Source: Lates calcarifer
Lineage: Eukaryota; Chordata; Actinopteri; Centropomidae
Assembly: GCF_001640805.2 (NCBI RefSeq)
Contig: NC_066844.1
Span: 1,420,008-1,484,007, forward strand
Direction: 5' to 3'
DNA length: 64,000 nucleotides
The translations under genes were made by a program, and so were the position numbers. The notes beneath the pieces were generated by a model. It made no database searches. It saw only the letters and a program-made list of their open reading frames with translations, and was not told the origin of the DNA. Positions 36,589 through 48,631 of this stretch are shown here, piece by piece. Every line of letters begins with the position of its first letter. Position 1 is the stretch's first letter.

Positions 36589-39246
36589 ATGAACTCAACC
36601 GGACGTCTGGACAGCCTGAATGAGGCTTTCTCCAGGAACTTCATCACCTTTGTTTTCGGTGTCATCATCAACTGCATTGATGGAACCTTTGTCTACACCT
36701 ACTTTAAGAGTGAAGTCTTATGCCGAGACCCCAGGTAACAACAGATGGCCAGGTTTGATTTCTGAACTGATGAGATTTGTCTGGCTACATCTCATCTACT
36801 GCACTCCTCTCTCCTGCAGGTATGTGCTGTACATCCATCTGGTGATCAACGACATGATCGTGCTGACGTTTTCTGTGGCGCTGCACATCTTTACCTACAC
36901 CATCCCCCTGACCTTCGCTCCCTGCTGTATCATACTGTTCATCTTAGTCACTACCACCAAGTAGGTGTGTGTTTGTGTTAACACAATTATTCTGCATGTG
37001 TGTTTCTGTCAGGTTTCCTTGGTTCTATCATTGTGTTTTTCTCTCAAACTGCAATTTCCACATTACAAACAAGAACAAAGACTTCAAGGACTAGTTAGAG
37101 CTACTTAAGTCAGAGGTCTGACTATTCTCCTGATGGAACAGCACTACTGCTGTTGTGGTGACCAGTAAGGTCAAAGGTCAGGCAATAGTGCTAACCACTG
37201 CACCATCATGCTGCCTGGCTTTGAAACTTTGAACAGTTATTCTGGATTTAAAGCAGCTAACAAGAAGTTTTTATTTATCTTCATCCAGGAACAGCCCTCT
37301 GAACCTGGCCGGAATGGCAGTCGAGCGTTACATTGCTGTCTGCCGACCTCTTCATCACGCCCAGATCTGCACTGTCCAGCGAGCCTATGCTCTGATTGCA
37401 CTCATCTGGGTCGTCTCCCTCATCCCCGGCCTCACAGATATCATGGTCGTCCTCGCCACTCAGCCTCTCTCTGTATTCTCAAGGATTGTCATCTGTTACC
37501 CTACATATCTGTACAACACACCGTACCACAACGCTCAAAGTGTGGCTGTTCAGGTGAAATGTTGATTGTTATTTCATTGATCTTAATTAGTTTAAGCTTT
37601 ATTTATTTAGGAAATCTGAGGGATCAACATCTCTTTCATAGGAGAAACCCGTCTACTAATTACATATCCACAAAGTCACAACAAGATGATTCTTTTACAC
37701 TAAATAAGCTGGTACAACTTTAATGAAGACTGCAATGACCAAGCTGTCATGGGTTTGAGTACAAATTACAGGACGGAGGACCAAGTGCAGACACAAAGTC
37801 AGGCTTTGGAGACGACACAGACAATCCAGGTAAACGTATGCAAAGGGAGAAGCAGGACGTCAGGTCACAAAAACAGACACAATGTCCAAATTGCCAGTAG
37901 AGAGATCTCAAACAGCATTCAGGAACTAAATCAGGACCAGGTACAAGTAGGGTGATAAGAACATTATGAACTAGGTCGGTATAAACAGGGGAACAGGTGA
38001 GAAGGCAGGTGAAGGGGATCAGCTGATTAGGTATAGTGATAAAGTCAAAGGGCACCTGGTTCCACACATTTCCACCAAAAGAAGTCTGGTGCCATTTCCA
38101 AAAAGCTGGCACCAGACAAAATTGAGAGTCCAAAAGTTGGAACCACTGTTGTCAGTGGTCACAGGACAAACTACTGCAAGAGATTCTGCGCTATTTTTAA
38201 AAAACACAAGCTATTATTTCTGTATCTCTGAATATCTGGTATGAATGCTGTACGCATTCACTCCACGCAGACAATCTTCAGATGCAAGAAGTAATGACTC
38301 AAAGTAAATTTGTAAAAAGCAAGAAAAACAGCTGTATTCTGTCAGATATGATTTCTTTCCAACAGAAATTACCCCAACTTCTGCTACCTAACATTCTACT
38401 TCTTCTTTAGTTTATTGGCGGTTAGCAAACAACAACTTGGTGCATTGCTGCCACCAACTGGTACAGAGTGTGAACTACATAACGTTTGGTTCTCAAACCT
38501 GTCAAAATGCAGGCTGCCTCTCAAAAGGAGCAGGTTCTGAACTGGCTCCAGCACTGTCCAGGTGAAAAAAGATACCAGAGAAATCAGCCTTTTAAACCAC
38601 TGTGATAACTTCTATCAGATCAGATCTATCAGATCTACAAAGAGACCAACACAGTGTTGCTTTTCATCAAGTTACATCAAGTTAACATCAGCCATTTCAG
38701 TTTACTGTGTAACCATGGAGAAGCTTGTTTTTATTTCATAGCTCAGTTTTAATGAGTTTTAATCCATAGCAGATTAAAGTGACCATGGTTTGTGTCTTCA
38801 TGTCTCCTCATCAGGTCCTTCTGTTTTCATTTGTCGTCCTGACTTTAATCATCACCTACTTGAAGGTCCTCTGTGCTGCCCAGGCAGCTTCTGGTTCTGA
38901 CCAGGCCTCCGCCAGAAACGCCCGCAACACTATCCTGCTGCACGGAGTCCAGCTCCTCATCTGCACCCTGTCATTCATCTCTCCCCTCATCAACCTCATT
39001 TCACTTTCCATTTGGCCCCAGAACCGAAGATTTATCCTCTTCACCACCTATCTGCTCACTGAACTGATTCCTCGTCTGCTCAGTCCACTCATCTACGGTG
39101 TCAGAGACAAGAAGTTCAGCAGCCTCATCAGGCTGCACTTCTGCTTTAAAAACTGCACCTCTATAGAAAATAAGATGAACCTGGTAGCACCTGGAGAAGG
39201 TCCAAACAGGTGCTACAGTGAATGGCCTTCAAAGACTGATTTGTAA
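36589..39246 (+). CDS. Copy D: four-exon odorant receptor with altered C-terminal tail, 327 aa
   Basis: Exons are 36589-36734, 36820-36960, 37289-37553 and 38815-39246. Exon 4 is 432 bp because a one-base deletion after NLVAP replaces the usual WRRSKQVLQ ending with GEGPNRCYSEWPSKTDL and a later stop. The change lies beyond TM7, so the receptor core is complete. Other differences are SLNEAFSRNFITFVFGV in the N-terminus and TM1, Cys at residue 43, QNRRFILFTTYLL in the TM6 region, and LHFCFKNCTS in the proximal tail. Intron 2 is only 328 bp. Confidence 0.85.
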
Positions 39247-39949
39247 ACTACAAACTAATGTCAGTTTCACTGAAAGCTCTGGTGGTTTCTGTCCATGGTC
39301 CAGTGACACAGCTACAACAGGCCTGACTAGAATCAAAGTCCAGTCTGAAAAAGACACAGTCGGCTATAATAAGATGCATTAACCTCATATATAAATACTA
39401 ATTTTCAGATGTGATCCATCTGAGGTCAGAGATCAACTGCCTTTGTTTCATATTTCTTTCCTGGAGGTCTGATCATTTATAGTCTCTGTGGCTCTACAAT
39501 GGTCACATCTGTGTAGTTGATGATACATCAATTAATAAATCATCATTTATTTCTCTCCTCTGTCCTTTGAAAATGATCTCTAATCACTGACACTTTATTT
39601 TGATGAAGTCTACCTATACACACAAACTGCATCAGATTGCTGATAAGTGATCAAGTCACCATTTATATTCATGGCATGATCAGCTGCTCATAACAATAAA
39701 AGAGTGTACTTTAAAATAAATGGGTCATAATGGATTAAAACATTTATTTTACCAATAAAGCTCATTTAACACATTTGTAATTCAAAAATGACAATCTTCC
39801 TTCCTCAGCCCCTCTATCACCCCCCCCACACACACACACCCTACCTCACTGAAATCTATATAACTCCATCTCCTCCTGTTCCATCCACTACTTACAGTCA
39901 GTCGGTCAGCCCTGTACCTCCACACCGACCAGAGCAGTGAGATGTTGAA
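39247..39949 (+). promoter_or_regulatory. Copy E promoter block, TATA box and 5' exon
   Basis: Full-length shared block. TATATAA is at 39857-39863, the upstream ATG at 39942 and the exon end at 39949. Confidence 0.6.
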
Positions 39950-40428
39950 GTAAGTTTGATTGTTTTAACTTTTCATTCAAAACAGAAGAATGACTTTGTA
40001 TTCTAATTAACAACAGAAATAGAAAACATAGAGGCACTGATGGATTTATTCTTTGTCATGTTACAGATTTACAAGAAATAAAAATGTAAGTTTAGTCTCT
40101 TTCTCCTTTTTTTCTTATTTGCTTTGCCTTGATTGTGCACAAAATGTATTCAACCTTTGAAAATGAGATATTCTATTGTTGGTCCTGTTTAATCAGTGGA
40201 GGAATATTTTAATGTAATTTACTAATTGTAGATAGTTTATTTCATTTGTATTTCTTAAAACAGATCACAAAGTTAGTTTTAATACAACTGTAGTCTCTCT
40301 TATAAATGAAACTTTGGATTTTGCCTTTGCCAAAGTTCCTCAAGTTATTTATTCATCTAAAAGACAGTGGGATTCTGGATGGACTGTGTTTCCAGTGCTG
40401 ACTGAACCGAGCAGGAACGAGCTGTAAC

Positions 40429-43351
40429 ATGAACTCAACCGGACGTCTGGACGGCCTGAATGACGCTTTCTCAAAGAACTTCATCGCCTTTGTTCTTGGC
40501 GTCATCATCAACTGTATCAATGGAGCTTTTGTCTACACCTACTTTAAGAATGAAGTCTTATACCGAGACCCCAGGTAACAACAGATGGCCAGGTTTGATT
40601 TCTGAACTGATGAGATTTGTCTGGCTACATCTCATCTACTGCACTCCTCTCTCCTGCAGGTATGTGCTGTACATCCATCTGGTGATCAACGACATGATCA
40701 TGCTAACGTTTTCTGTGGCGCTGCACATCTTTACCTACACCATCCCTCTGACGTTTGCTCCCTGCTGCATTATACTGCTCATCTTACTCACTACCACCAA
40801 GTAGGTGTGTGTGTTTGTGTTAACACAATTATTTTGCATGTGTGTTTCTGTTGCGTTTCCTTGGTTCTATCATTGTGTTTTTCTCTCAAAATGCAATTTC
40901 CACTTTTCAGGCTTTTAAAATGTTCTAGGATGAGATGTGTTTACTGTATATTAACCAGCCAAGTCATGAAACAGCTCTAAGCAATTAATCAGACAGTTAA
41001 ATAATATTTTTAGTCATGTCTGTCCATTTACATGACCCATTCCTCGTGATTATTCAGACACATTAATAAACAGACCAAATATTCTGGTATGTAAACCCAG
41101 CAGCATTTAACAGTATAATAAAATGATCTCATACAAATATGAATATAATTATGAAAATACCTTAGGAACATGCAACCTAATCAATTTCTCTGTCAAAACT
41201 TTCAAGCTAAAATATCAAAACATTTGATGGTCCAATGTTCACAAATTAGCTGAGTTAAAGAGTCGAAAACTCTGAGACACATTACAAACAGGAACAAAGA
41301 ATACAAGGACTAGTTAGAGCTACTAAAGTTTTTACATCAGAGGTTTGAATTTAAAGCAGCTAACAAATCATTATCATGTGTTTTTATTTATCTTCATCCA
41401 GGAACAGCCCTCTGAACCTGGCCGGAATGGCAGTCGAGCGTTACATTGCTGTCTGCCGACCTCTTCATCACGCCCAGATCTGCACTGTCCAGCGAGCCTA
41501 TGCTCTGATTGCACTCACCTGGGTCGTCTCCTTCATACCCGGCCTCACAGATATCATGATCGTCCTCGCCACTCAGCCTCTCTCTATATTCTCAAGGATT
41601 ATCTTCTGTTTCCCTTCATATCTGTACAACACACCGTACCACAATGCTCAAAGTGTGACTGTTCAGGTGAAATGTTGATTGTTATTTCATTGATCTTAAT
41701 TAGTTTAAGCTTTATTTATTTAGGAAATCTGAGGGATCAACATCTCTTTCATAAAAGAAACACGTCTACTAATTACATATCCACAAAGTCACAACAAGAT
41801 GATTCTTTTACACTAAATAAGTTGGTACAATTTTAATGAAGACTGCGATGACTAAGCTGTCATGGGTTCGAGTATAAATTACAGGATGGAGGACCAAGTG
41901 CAGACACAAAGTCAGGCTTTGGAGACGACACAGACAATCCAGGTAAATGTATGCAAAGGGAGAAGCAGGACGTCAGGTCACAAAAACAGACATAATGTCC
42001 AAATTGCCAGTAGAGAGATCTCAAACAGCATTCAGGAACTAAATCAGGACCAGGTACAAGCAGGGTGATAAGAACACTATGAACTAGGTCGGTATAAACA
42101 GTGGGAAACCAACAGGGGAACAGGTGAGAAGGCAGGTGAAGGAAATCAGCTGATTAGGTATAGTGATAAAGTCAAAGGGCACCTGGTTCCACACATTTCC
42201 ACCAAAAGAAGTCTGGTGCCATTTCCAAAAAGCTGGCACCAGACAAAATTGAGAGTCCAAAAGTTGGAACCACTGTTGTCAGTGGTCACAGGACAAACTA
42301 CTGCAAGAGATTCTACGCTATTTTGAAAAAACACAAGCTATTATTTCTGTATCTCTGAATATCTGGTATGAATGCTGTACGCATTCACTCCACGCAGACA
42401 ATCTTCAGATGCAAGAAGTAATGACTCAAAGTAAATTTGTAAAAAGCAAGAAAAACAGCTGTATTCTGTCAGATATGATTTCTTTCCAACAGAAATTACC
42501 CCAACTTCTGCTACCTAACGTTCTACTTATTCTTCTTTAGTTTATTGGCGGTTGGCAAACAACAACTTGGTGCATTGCTGCCACCAACTGGTACAGAGTG
42601 TGAACTACATAACATTTGGTTCTCAAACCTGTCAAAATGCAGGCTGCCTCTCAAAAGGAGCAGGTTCTGAACTGGCTCCAGCACCGTCCAGGTGAAAAAA
42701 AGATACCAGAGAAATCAGCCTATTAAACCACTGTGATAACTTCTATCAAAAGCTTTGAACAGATCTACAAAGAGACCAACACAGTGTTGCTTTTCATTAA
42801 GTTACATCAAGTTAACATCAGCCATTTCAGTTTACTGTGTAACCATGGAGAAGCTTGTTTTTATTTCATAGCTCAGTTTTAATGAGTTTAATCCATAGCA
42901 GATTAAAGTGACCATGGTTTGTGTCTTCATGTCTCCTCATCAGGTTCTTCTGTTTTCATTTGTCGTCTTGACTTTAATCATCACCTACCTGAAGGTCCTC
43001 TGTGCTGCCCAGGCAGCTTCTGGTTCTGACCAGGCCTCCGCCAGAAACGCCCGTAACACTATCCTGCTGCACGGAGTCCAGCTCCTCATCTGCACCCTGT
43101 CATTCATCTCTCCCCTCATCAACCTCATTTCTCTTTCCATTTGGCCCCAGAACCGAAGATTTATCCTCTTCACCAACTATATGCTCACTGAACTGATTCC
43201 ACGTCTGCTCAGTCCGCTCATCTACGGCGTCAGAGACAAGAAGCTCAGCAGCCTCATCAGGCTGCATGTCTTCTTTAAATACTCCAACTCTATAGAAAAT
43301 AAGATGAACCTGGTAGCACCCTGGAGAAGGTCCAAACAGGTGCTACAGTGA
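40429..43351 (+). CDS. Copy E: intact four-exon odorant receptor, 319 aa
   Basis: Exons are 40429-40574, 40660-40800, 41402-41666 and 42944-43351. Specific residues include FKNEVLYRDPR at the end of exon 1, LTWVVSFIPGLTDIMIVL in TM4, IIFCFPSYLY in the second extracellular loop, FTNYMLTE near TM7, and KKLSSL where the others have KKFSSL. The 5' intron is shorter than in B and C because sequence before the second exon is missing (the caaatgagacatccagtc block). The frame is open. Confidence 0.87.
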
Positions 43352-44104
43352 AAGGCCTTCAAAGACTGATTTGTAAACTACAAACTAATGTCAGTTTCTC
43401 TGAAAGCCCTGATGGCTTCTGTCCATGGTCCAGTGACACAGCTACAACAGGCCTGACTAGAATCAAAGTCCAGTCTGAAAAAGACACAGTCGGCTATAAT
43501 AAGATGCATTAACCTCATATATAAATACTAATTTTCAGATGTGATCCATCTGAGGTCAGAGATCAACTGCCTTTGTTTCATATTTCTTTCCTGGAGGTCT
43601 GATCATTTATAGTCTCTGTGGCTCTACAATGGTCACATCTGTGTAGTTGATGATACATCGATTAATAAATCATCATTTATTTCTCTCCTCTGTCCTTTGA
43701 AAATGATCTCTAATCACTGACACTTTATTTTGATGAAGTCTACCTATACACACAAACTGCATCAGATTGCTGATAAGTGATCAAGTCAACTTTTATATTC
43801 ATGACAACAACGATCCCAGCTGCTCATCAGCTGCTCACAACAATAAAAGAGTGTACTTTAAAATAAATGGGTCATAATGGATTAAGACATTTATTATTTA
43901 TCAAATTTAACACATTTGTAATTCAAAAATGACAATCTTCCTTCCTCAGCCCCTCTATCACCCCCCCCACACACACACACCCTGCCTCACTGTAGTATTA
44001 TCACTGAAATCTATATAACTCCATCTCCTCCTGTTCCATCCACTACTTACAGTCAGTCGGTCAGCCCTGTACCTCCACACCGACCAGAGTAGTGAGATGT
44101 TGAA
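43352..44104 (+). promoter_or_regulatory. Copy F promoter block, TATA box and 5' exon
   Basis: Full-length shared block. TATATAA is at 44012-44018, the upstream ATG at 44097 and the exon end at 44104. Confidence 0.6.
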
Positions 44105-44691
44105 GTAAGTTTGATTGTTTTAACTTTTCATTCAAAACAGAAGAATGACTTTGTATTCTAATTAACAACAGAAATAGAAAACATAGAGGCACTGATGGAT
44201 TTATTCTTTGTCATGTTACAGATTTACAAGAAATAAAAATTTAAGTTCTCTTTCTCCTTTTTTTCTTATTTGCTTTGCCTTGATTGTGAACAAAATGTAT
44301 TCAACCTTTGAAAATGAGATATTCTATTGTTGGTCCTGTTTAATCAGTGGAGGAATATTTTAATGTAATTTACTAATTGTAGATAGTTTATTTCATTTGT
44401 ATTTCTTAAAACAGATCACAAATTTAGTTTTAATACAACTGTAGTCTCTCTTATAAATGAAACTTTGGACTTCACCTTTGCCAAAGTTCCTTAAAATCAT
44501 ACTGGTTCTTACACCGGTGAAATGTTCACATTATCAAATGAGACATCCAGTCTTTTATAACATTTTATGTAAACTGACCAGCTGAGCACGAAAATCTGTA
44601 TTTCAAGTTATTTATTCATCTAAAAGACAGTGAGATTCTGGATGGACTGTGTTTCCAGTGCTGACTGAACCGAGCAGGAACGAGCTGTAAC

Positions 44692-47280
44692 ATGAACTCA
44701 ACCGGACGTCTGGACGGCCTGAATGAGGTTTTCTCAAAGAACTTCATCGCCTTTGTTCTCGGCATCATCATCAACTGCATTGATGGAGCTTTTGTCTACA
44801 CCTACTTTAAGAGTGAAGTTTTATACCAAGACCCCAGGTAACAACAGATGGCCAGGTTTGATTTCTGAACTGATGAGATTTGTCTGGCTACATCTCATCT
44901 ACTGCACTCCTCTCTCCTGCAGGTATGTGCTGTACATCCATCTGGTAATCAATGACATGATCGTGCTGACGTTTTCTGTGGCGCTGCACATCTTTACCTA
45001 CACCATCGACTCTGACCTTCGCTCCCTGCTGCATTCATACTGCTCATCTTACTCACTACCACTAAGTAGGTGTGTGTTTGTGTTAACACAATTATTTTGC
45101 ATGTGTGTTTCTGTCGGGTTTCCTTGGTTCTATCATTGTGTATTTCTCTCAAATTGCAATTTCCACATTACAAACAAGAACAAAGACTTCAAGGACTAGT
45201 TAGAGCTACTTAAGTCAGAGGTCTGACTATTCTCCTGATGGAACAGAACTGCTGCTGTTGTGGTGACCAGTAAGGTCAAAGGTCAGGCGACAGTGCTAAC
45301 CACTGCACCACCATGCCGCCTGGCTTTGAAAATTTGAACAATTATTCTGGATTTAAAGCAGCTAACAAATCATTATCATGTGTTTTTATTTGTCTTCATC
45401 CAGGAACAGCCCTCTGAACCTGGCCGGAATGGCAGTCGAGCGTTACATTGCTGTCTGCCAACCTCTTTATCACGCCCAGATCTGCACTGTCCAGCGAGCC
45501 TATGCTCTGATTGCACTCACCTGGGTCGTCTCCCTCATCCCTGCCCTAACAGATATCATGGTCGTCCTCGACACTCAGCCTCTCTCTGTATTCTCAAGGA
45601 TTGTCATCTGTTACCCTACATATCTCTACAACACACCGTACCACAACGCTCAAAGTGTGGCTGTTCAGGTGAAATGTTGATTGTTATTTCATTGATCTTA
45701 ATTAGTTTAAGCTTTATTTATTTAGGAAATCTGAGGGATCAACATCTCTTTCATAGGAGAAACCCGTCTACTAATTACATATCCACAAGGTCACAACAGG
45801 ATAATTCTTTTACACTAAATAAGCTGGTACAACTTCAATGAATTCTGCGATGACCAAACTGTCATGGGTTCGAGTACAAATTACAGGATGGAGGACCAAT
45901 TGCAGACACAAAGTCAGGCTTTGGAGATGACACAAATAAGCCAGGTAAACATATGCAGGGAAAGGTAGTGTCCAAATTGCCAGTAGAGAGACCTAAAACA
46001 ACAACCAGGAACAAAATCAGGACCAGGTACAAGTAGGGTGAAATACTATTCTGAAAATAGTGAAACCTATGAACTAGGTCGGTATAAGCAGTGGGAAACC
46101 AACAGGGGAACAGGTGAGAAGGCAAGTGAAGGGGATCAGCTGATTAGGTATAGTGATAAAGTCAAAGGGCACCTGGTTCCACACATTTCCACCAAAAGAA
46201 GTCTGGTGCCATTTCCAAAAAGCTGGCACCAGACAAAATTGAGAGTCCAAAAGTTGGAACCACTGTTGTCAGTGGTCACAGGATGAGCTACTGCAAGAGA
46301 TTCTACGCTATTTGGAGAAAACACAAGCAATTATTTCTGTATCTCTGAATATCTGTTATGAATGCTGTACGCGGTCACTACACACAGACAACCTTCAGAT
46401 GCAAGAAGTAATGACTCAAAGTAAATTTGTAAAAAGCAAGAAAAGCAGCTGCGTTCTGTCAGATATGATTTCTTACCAACAGAAATTACCCCTACCTAAC
46501 ATTCTGCTACTTCTTCTTCAGTTTATTGGCGGTTGGCAAACAACAACTTGGAGCATTGCTGCCACCAACTGGTACAGAGTGTGAACTACATAACATTTGG
46601 TTCTCAAACCTGTCAAAATGCAGGAAAAAAGATACCAGAGAAATCAGCCTATTAAACCACTGTGATAACTTCTATCAAAAGCTTTGAACAGATCTACAAA
46701 GAGACCAACACAGTGTTGCTTTTCATCAAGTTGCATCAAGTTAACATCAGCCATTTTAGTTTACTGTGTAACCATGGAGAAGCTTGTTTTTATTTCATAG
46801 CTCAGTTTTAATGAGTTTAATCCATAGCAGATTAAAGTGACCATGGTTTGTGTCTTCATGTCTCCTCATCAGGTCCTTCTGTTTTCATTTGTCGTCCTGA
46901 CTTTAATCATCACCTACTTGAAGGTCCTCTGTGCTGCCCAGGCAGCTTCTGGTTCTGACCAGGCCTCCGCCAGAAACGCCCGCAACACTATCCTGCTGCA
47001 CGGAGTCCAGCTCCTCATCTGCACCCTGTCATTCATCTCTCCCCTCATCAACGTCATTTCACTTTCCATTTGGCCCCAGAACCGAAGATTTATCCTCTTC
47101 ACCAACTATCTGCTCACTGAACTGATTCCTCGTCTGCTCAGTCCGCTCATCTACGGCGTCAGAGACAAGAAGTTCAGCAGCCTCATCAGGCTGCATGTCT
47201 TCTTTAAATACTCCAACTCTATAGAAAATAAGATGAACCTGGTAGCACCCTGGAGAAAGTCCAAACAGGTGCTACAGTGA
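44692..47280 (+). pseudogene. Copy F: four-exon odorant receptor with two +1 insertions in exon 2
   Basis: Exons are 44692-44837, 44923-45065, 45404-45668 and 46873-47280. Exon 2 is 143 bp, two more than normal: one extra base near 45011 (gac-tctgacc) and one near 45034 (catt-catactg). With the usual donor, exon 3 is read out of frame. The next GT, four bases downstream (aagtag|gtgtgt), would make exon 2 147 bp and restore the frame with no stop, but the TM3 start would become a polar, non-membrane-like segment. Exons 1, 3 and 4 are open. Exon 3 differs at CQPLYHAQ. Confidence 0.7.
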
Positions 47281-48040
47281 AAGGCCTTCAAAGACTGATT
47301 TGTAAACTACAACCTAATGTCAGTTTCACTGAAAGCTCTGGTGGTTTCTGTCCATGGTCCAGTGACACAGCTACAACAGGCCTGACTAGAATCAAAAGGT
47401 CCAGTCTGAAAAAGACACAGTCGGCTATAATAAGACGCATTAACCTCATATATAAATACTAATTTTCAGATGTGATCCATCTGAGGTCAGAGATCAACTG
47501 CCTTTGTTTCATATTTCTTTCCTGGAGGTCTGATCATTTATAGTCTCTGTGGCTCTACAATGGTCACATCTGTGTAGTTGATGATACATCAATTAATAAA
47601 TCATCATTTATTTCTCTCCTCTGTCCTTTGAAAATGATCTCTAATCACTAACACTTTATTTTGATGAAGTCTACCTATACACACAAACTGCATCAGACTG
47701 CTGATAAGTGATAAAGTCAACTTTTATATTCATGACAACAACGATCCCAGCTGCTCATCAGCTGCTCACAACAATAAAAGAGTGTACTTTAAAATAAATG
47801 GGTCATAATGGATTAAAACATTTATTATTTATCAAATTTAACACATTTGTAATTCAAAAATGACAATCTTCCTTCCTCAGCCCCTCTATCACCCCCCCAC
47901 ACACACACACACACACCCTACCTCACTGTAGTATTATCACTGAAATCTATATAACTCCATCTCCTCCTGTTCCATCCACTACTTACAGTCAGTCGGTCAG
48001 CCCTGTACCTCCACACCGACCAGAGCAGTGAGATGTTGAA
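47281..48040 (+). promoter_or_regulatory. Copy G promoter block, TATA box and 5' exon
   Basis: Full-length shared block with a longer CA run. TATATAA is at 47948-47954, the upstream ATG at 48033 and the exon end at 48040. Confidence 0.6.
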
Positions 48041-48631
48041 GTAAGTTTGATTGTTTTAACTTTTCATTCAAAACAGAAGAATGACTTTGTATTCTAATTA
48101 ACAACAGAAATAGAAAACATAGAGGCATTGATGGATTTATTCTTTGTCGTGTTACAGATTTACAAGAAATAAAAATTTAAGTTTAGTCTCTTTCTCCTTT
48201 TTTTCTTATTTGCTTTGCCTTGATTGTGCACAAAATGTATTCAACCTTTGAAAATGAGATATTCTATTGTTGGTCTTGTTTAATCAGTGGAGGAATATTT
48301 TAATGTAATTTACTAATTGTAGATAGTTTATTTCATTTGTATTTCTTAAAACAGATCACAAATTTAGTTTTAATACAACTGTAGTCTCTCTTATAAATGA
48401 AACTTTAGACTTCACCTTTGCCACAGTTCCTTAAAATCATACTGGTTCTTACACCGGTGAAATGTTCACATTATCAAATGAGACATCCAGTCTTTTATAA
48501 CATTTTATGTAAACTGACCAGCTGAGCACGAAAATCTGTATTTCAAGTTATTTATTCATCTAAAAGACAGTGAGATTCTGGATGGACTGTGTTTCCAGTG
48601 CTGACTGAACCGAGCAGGAACGAGCTGTAAC

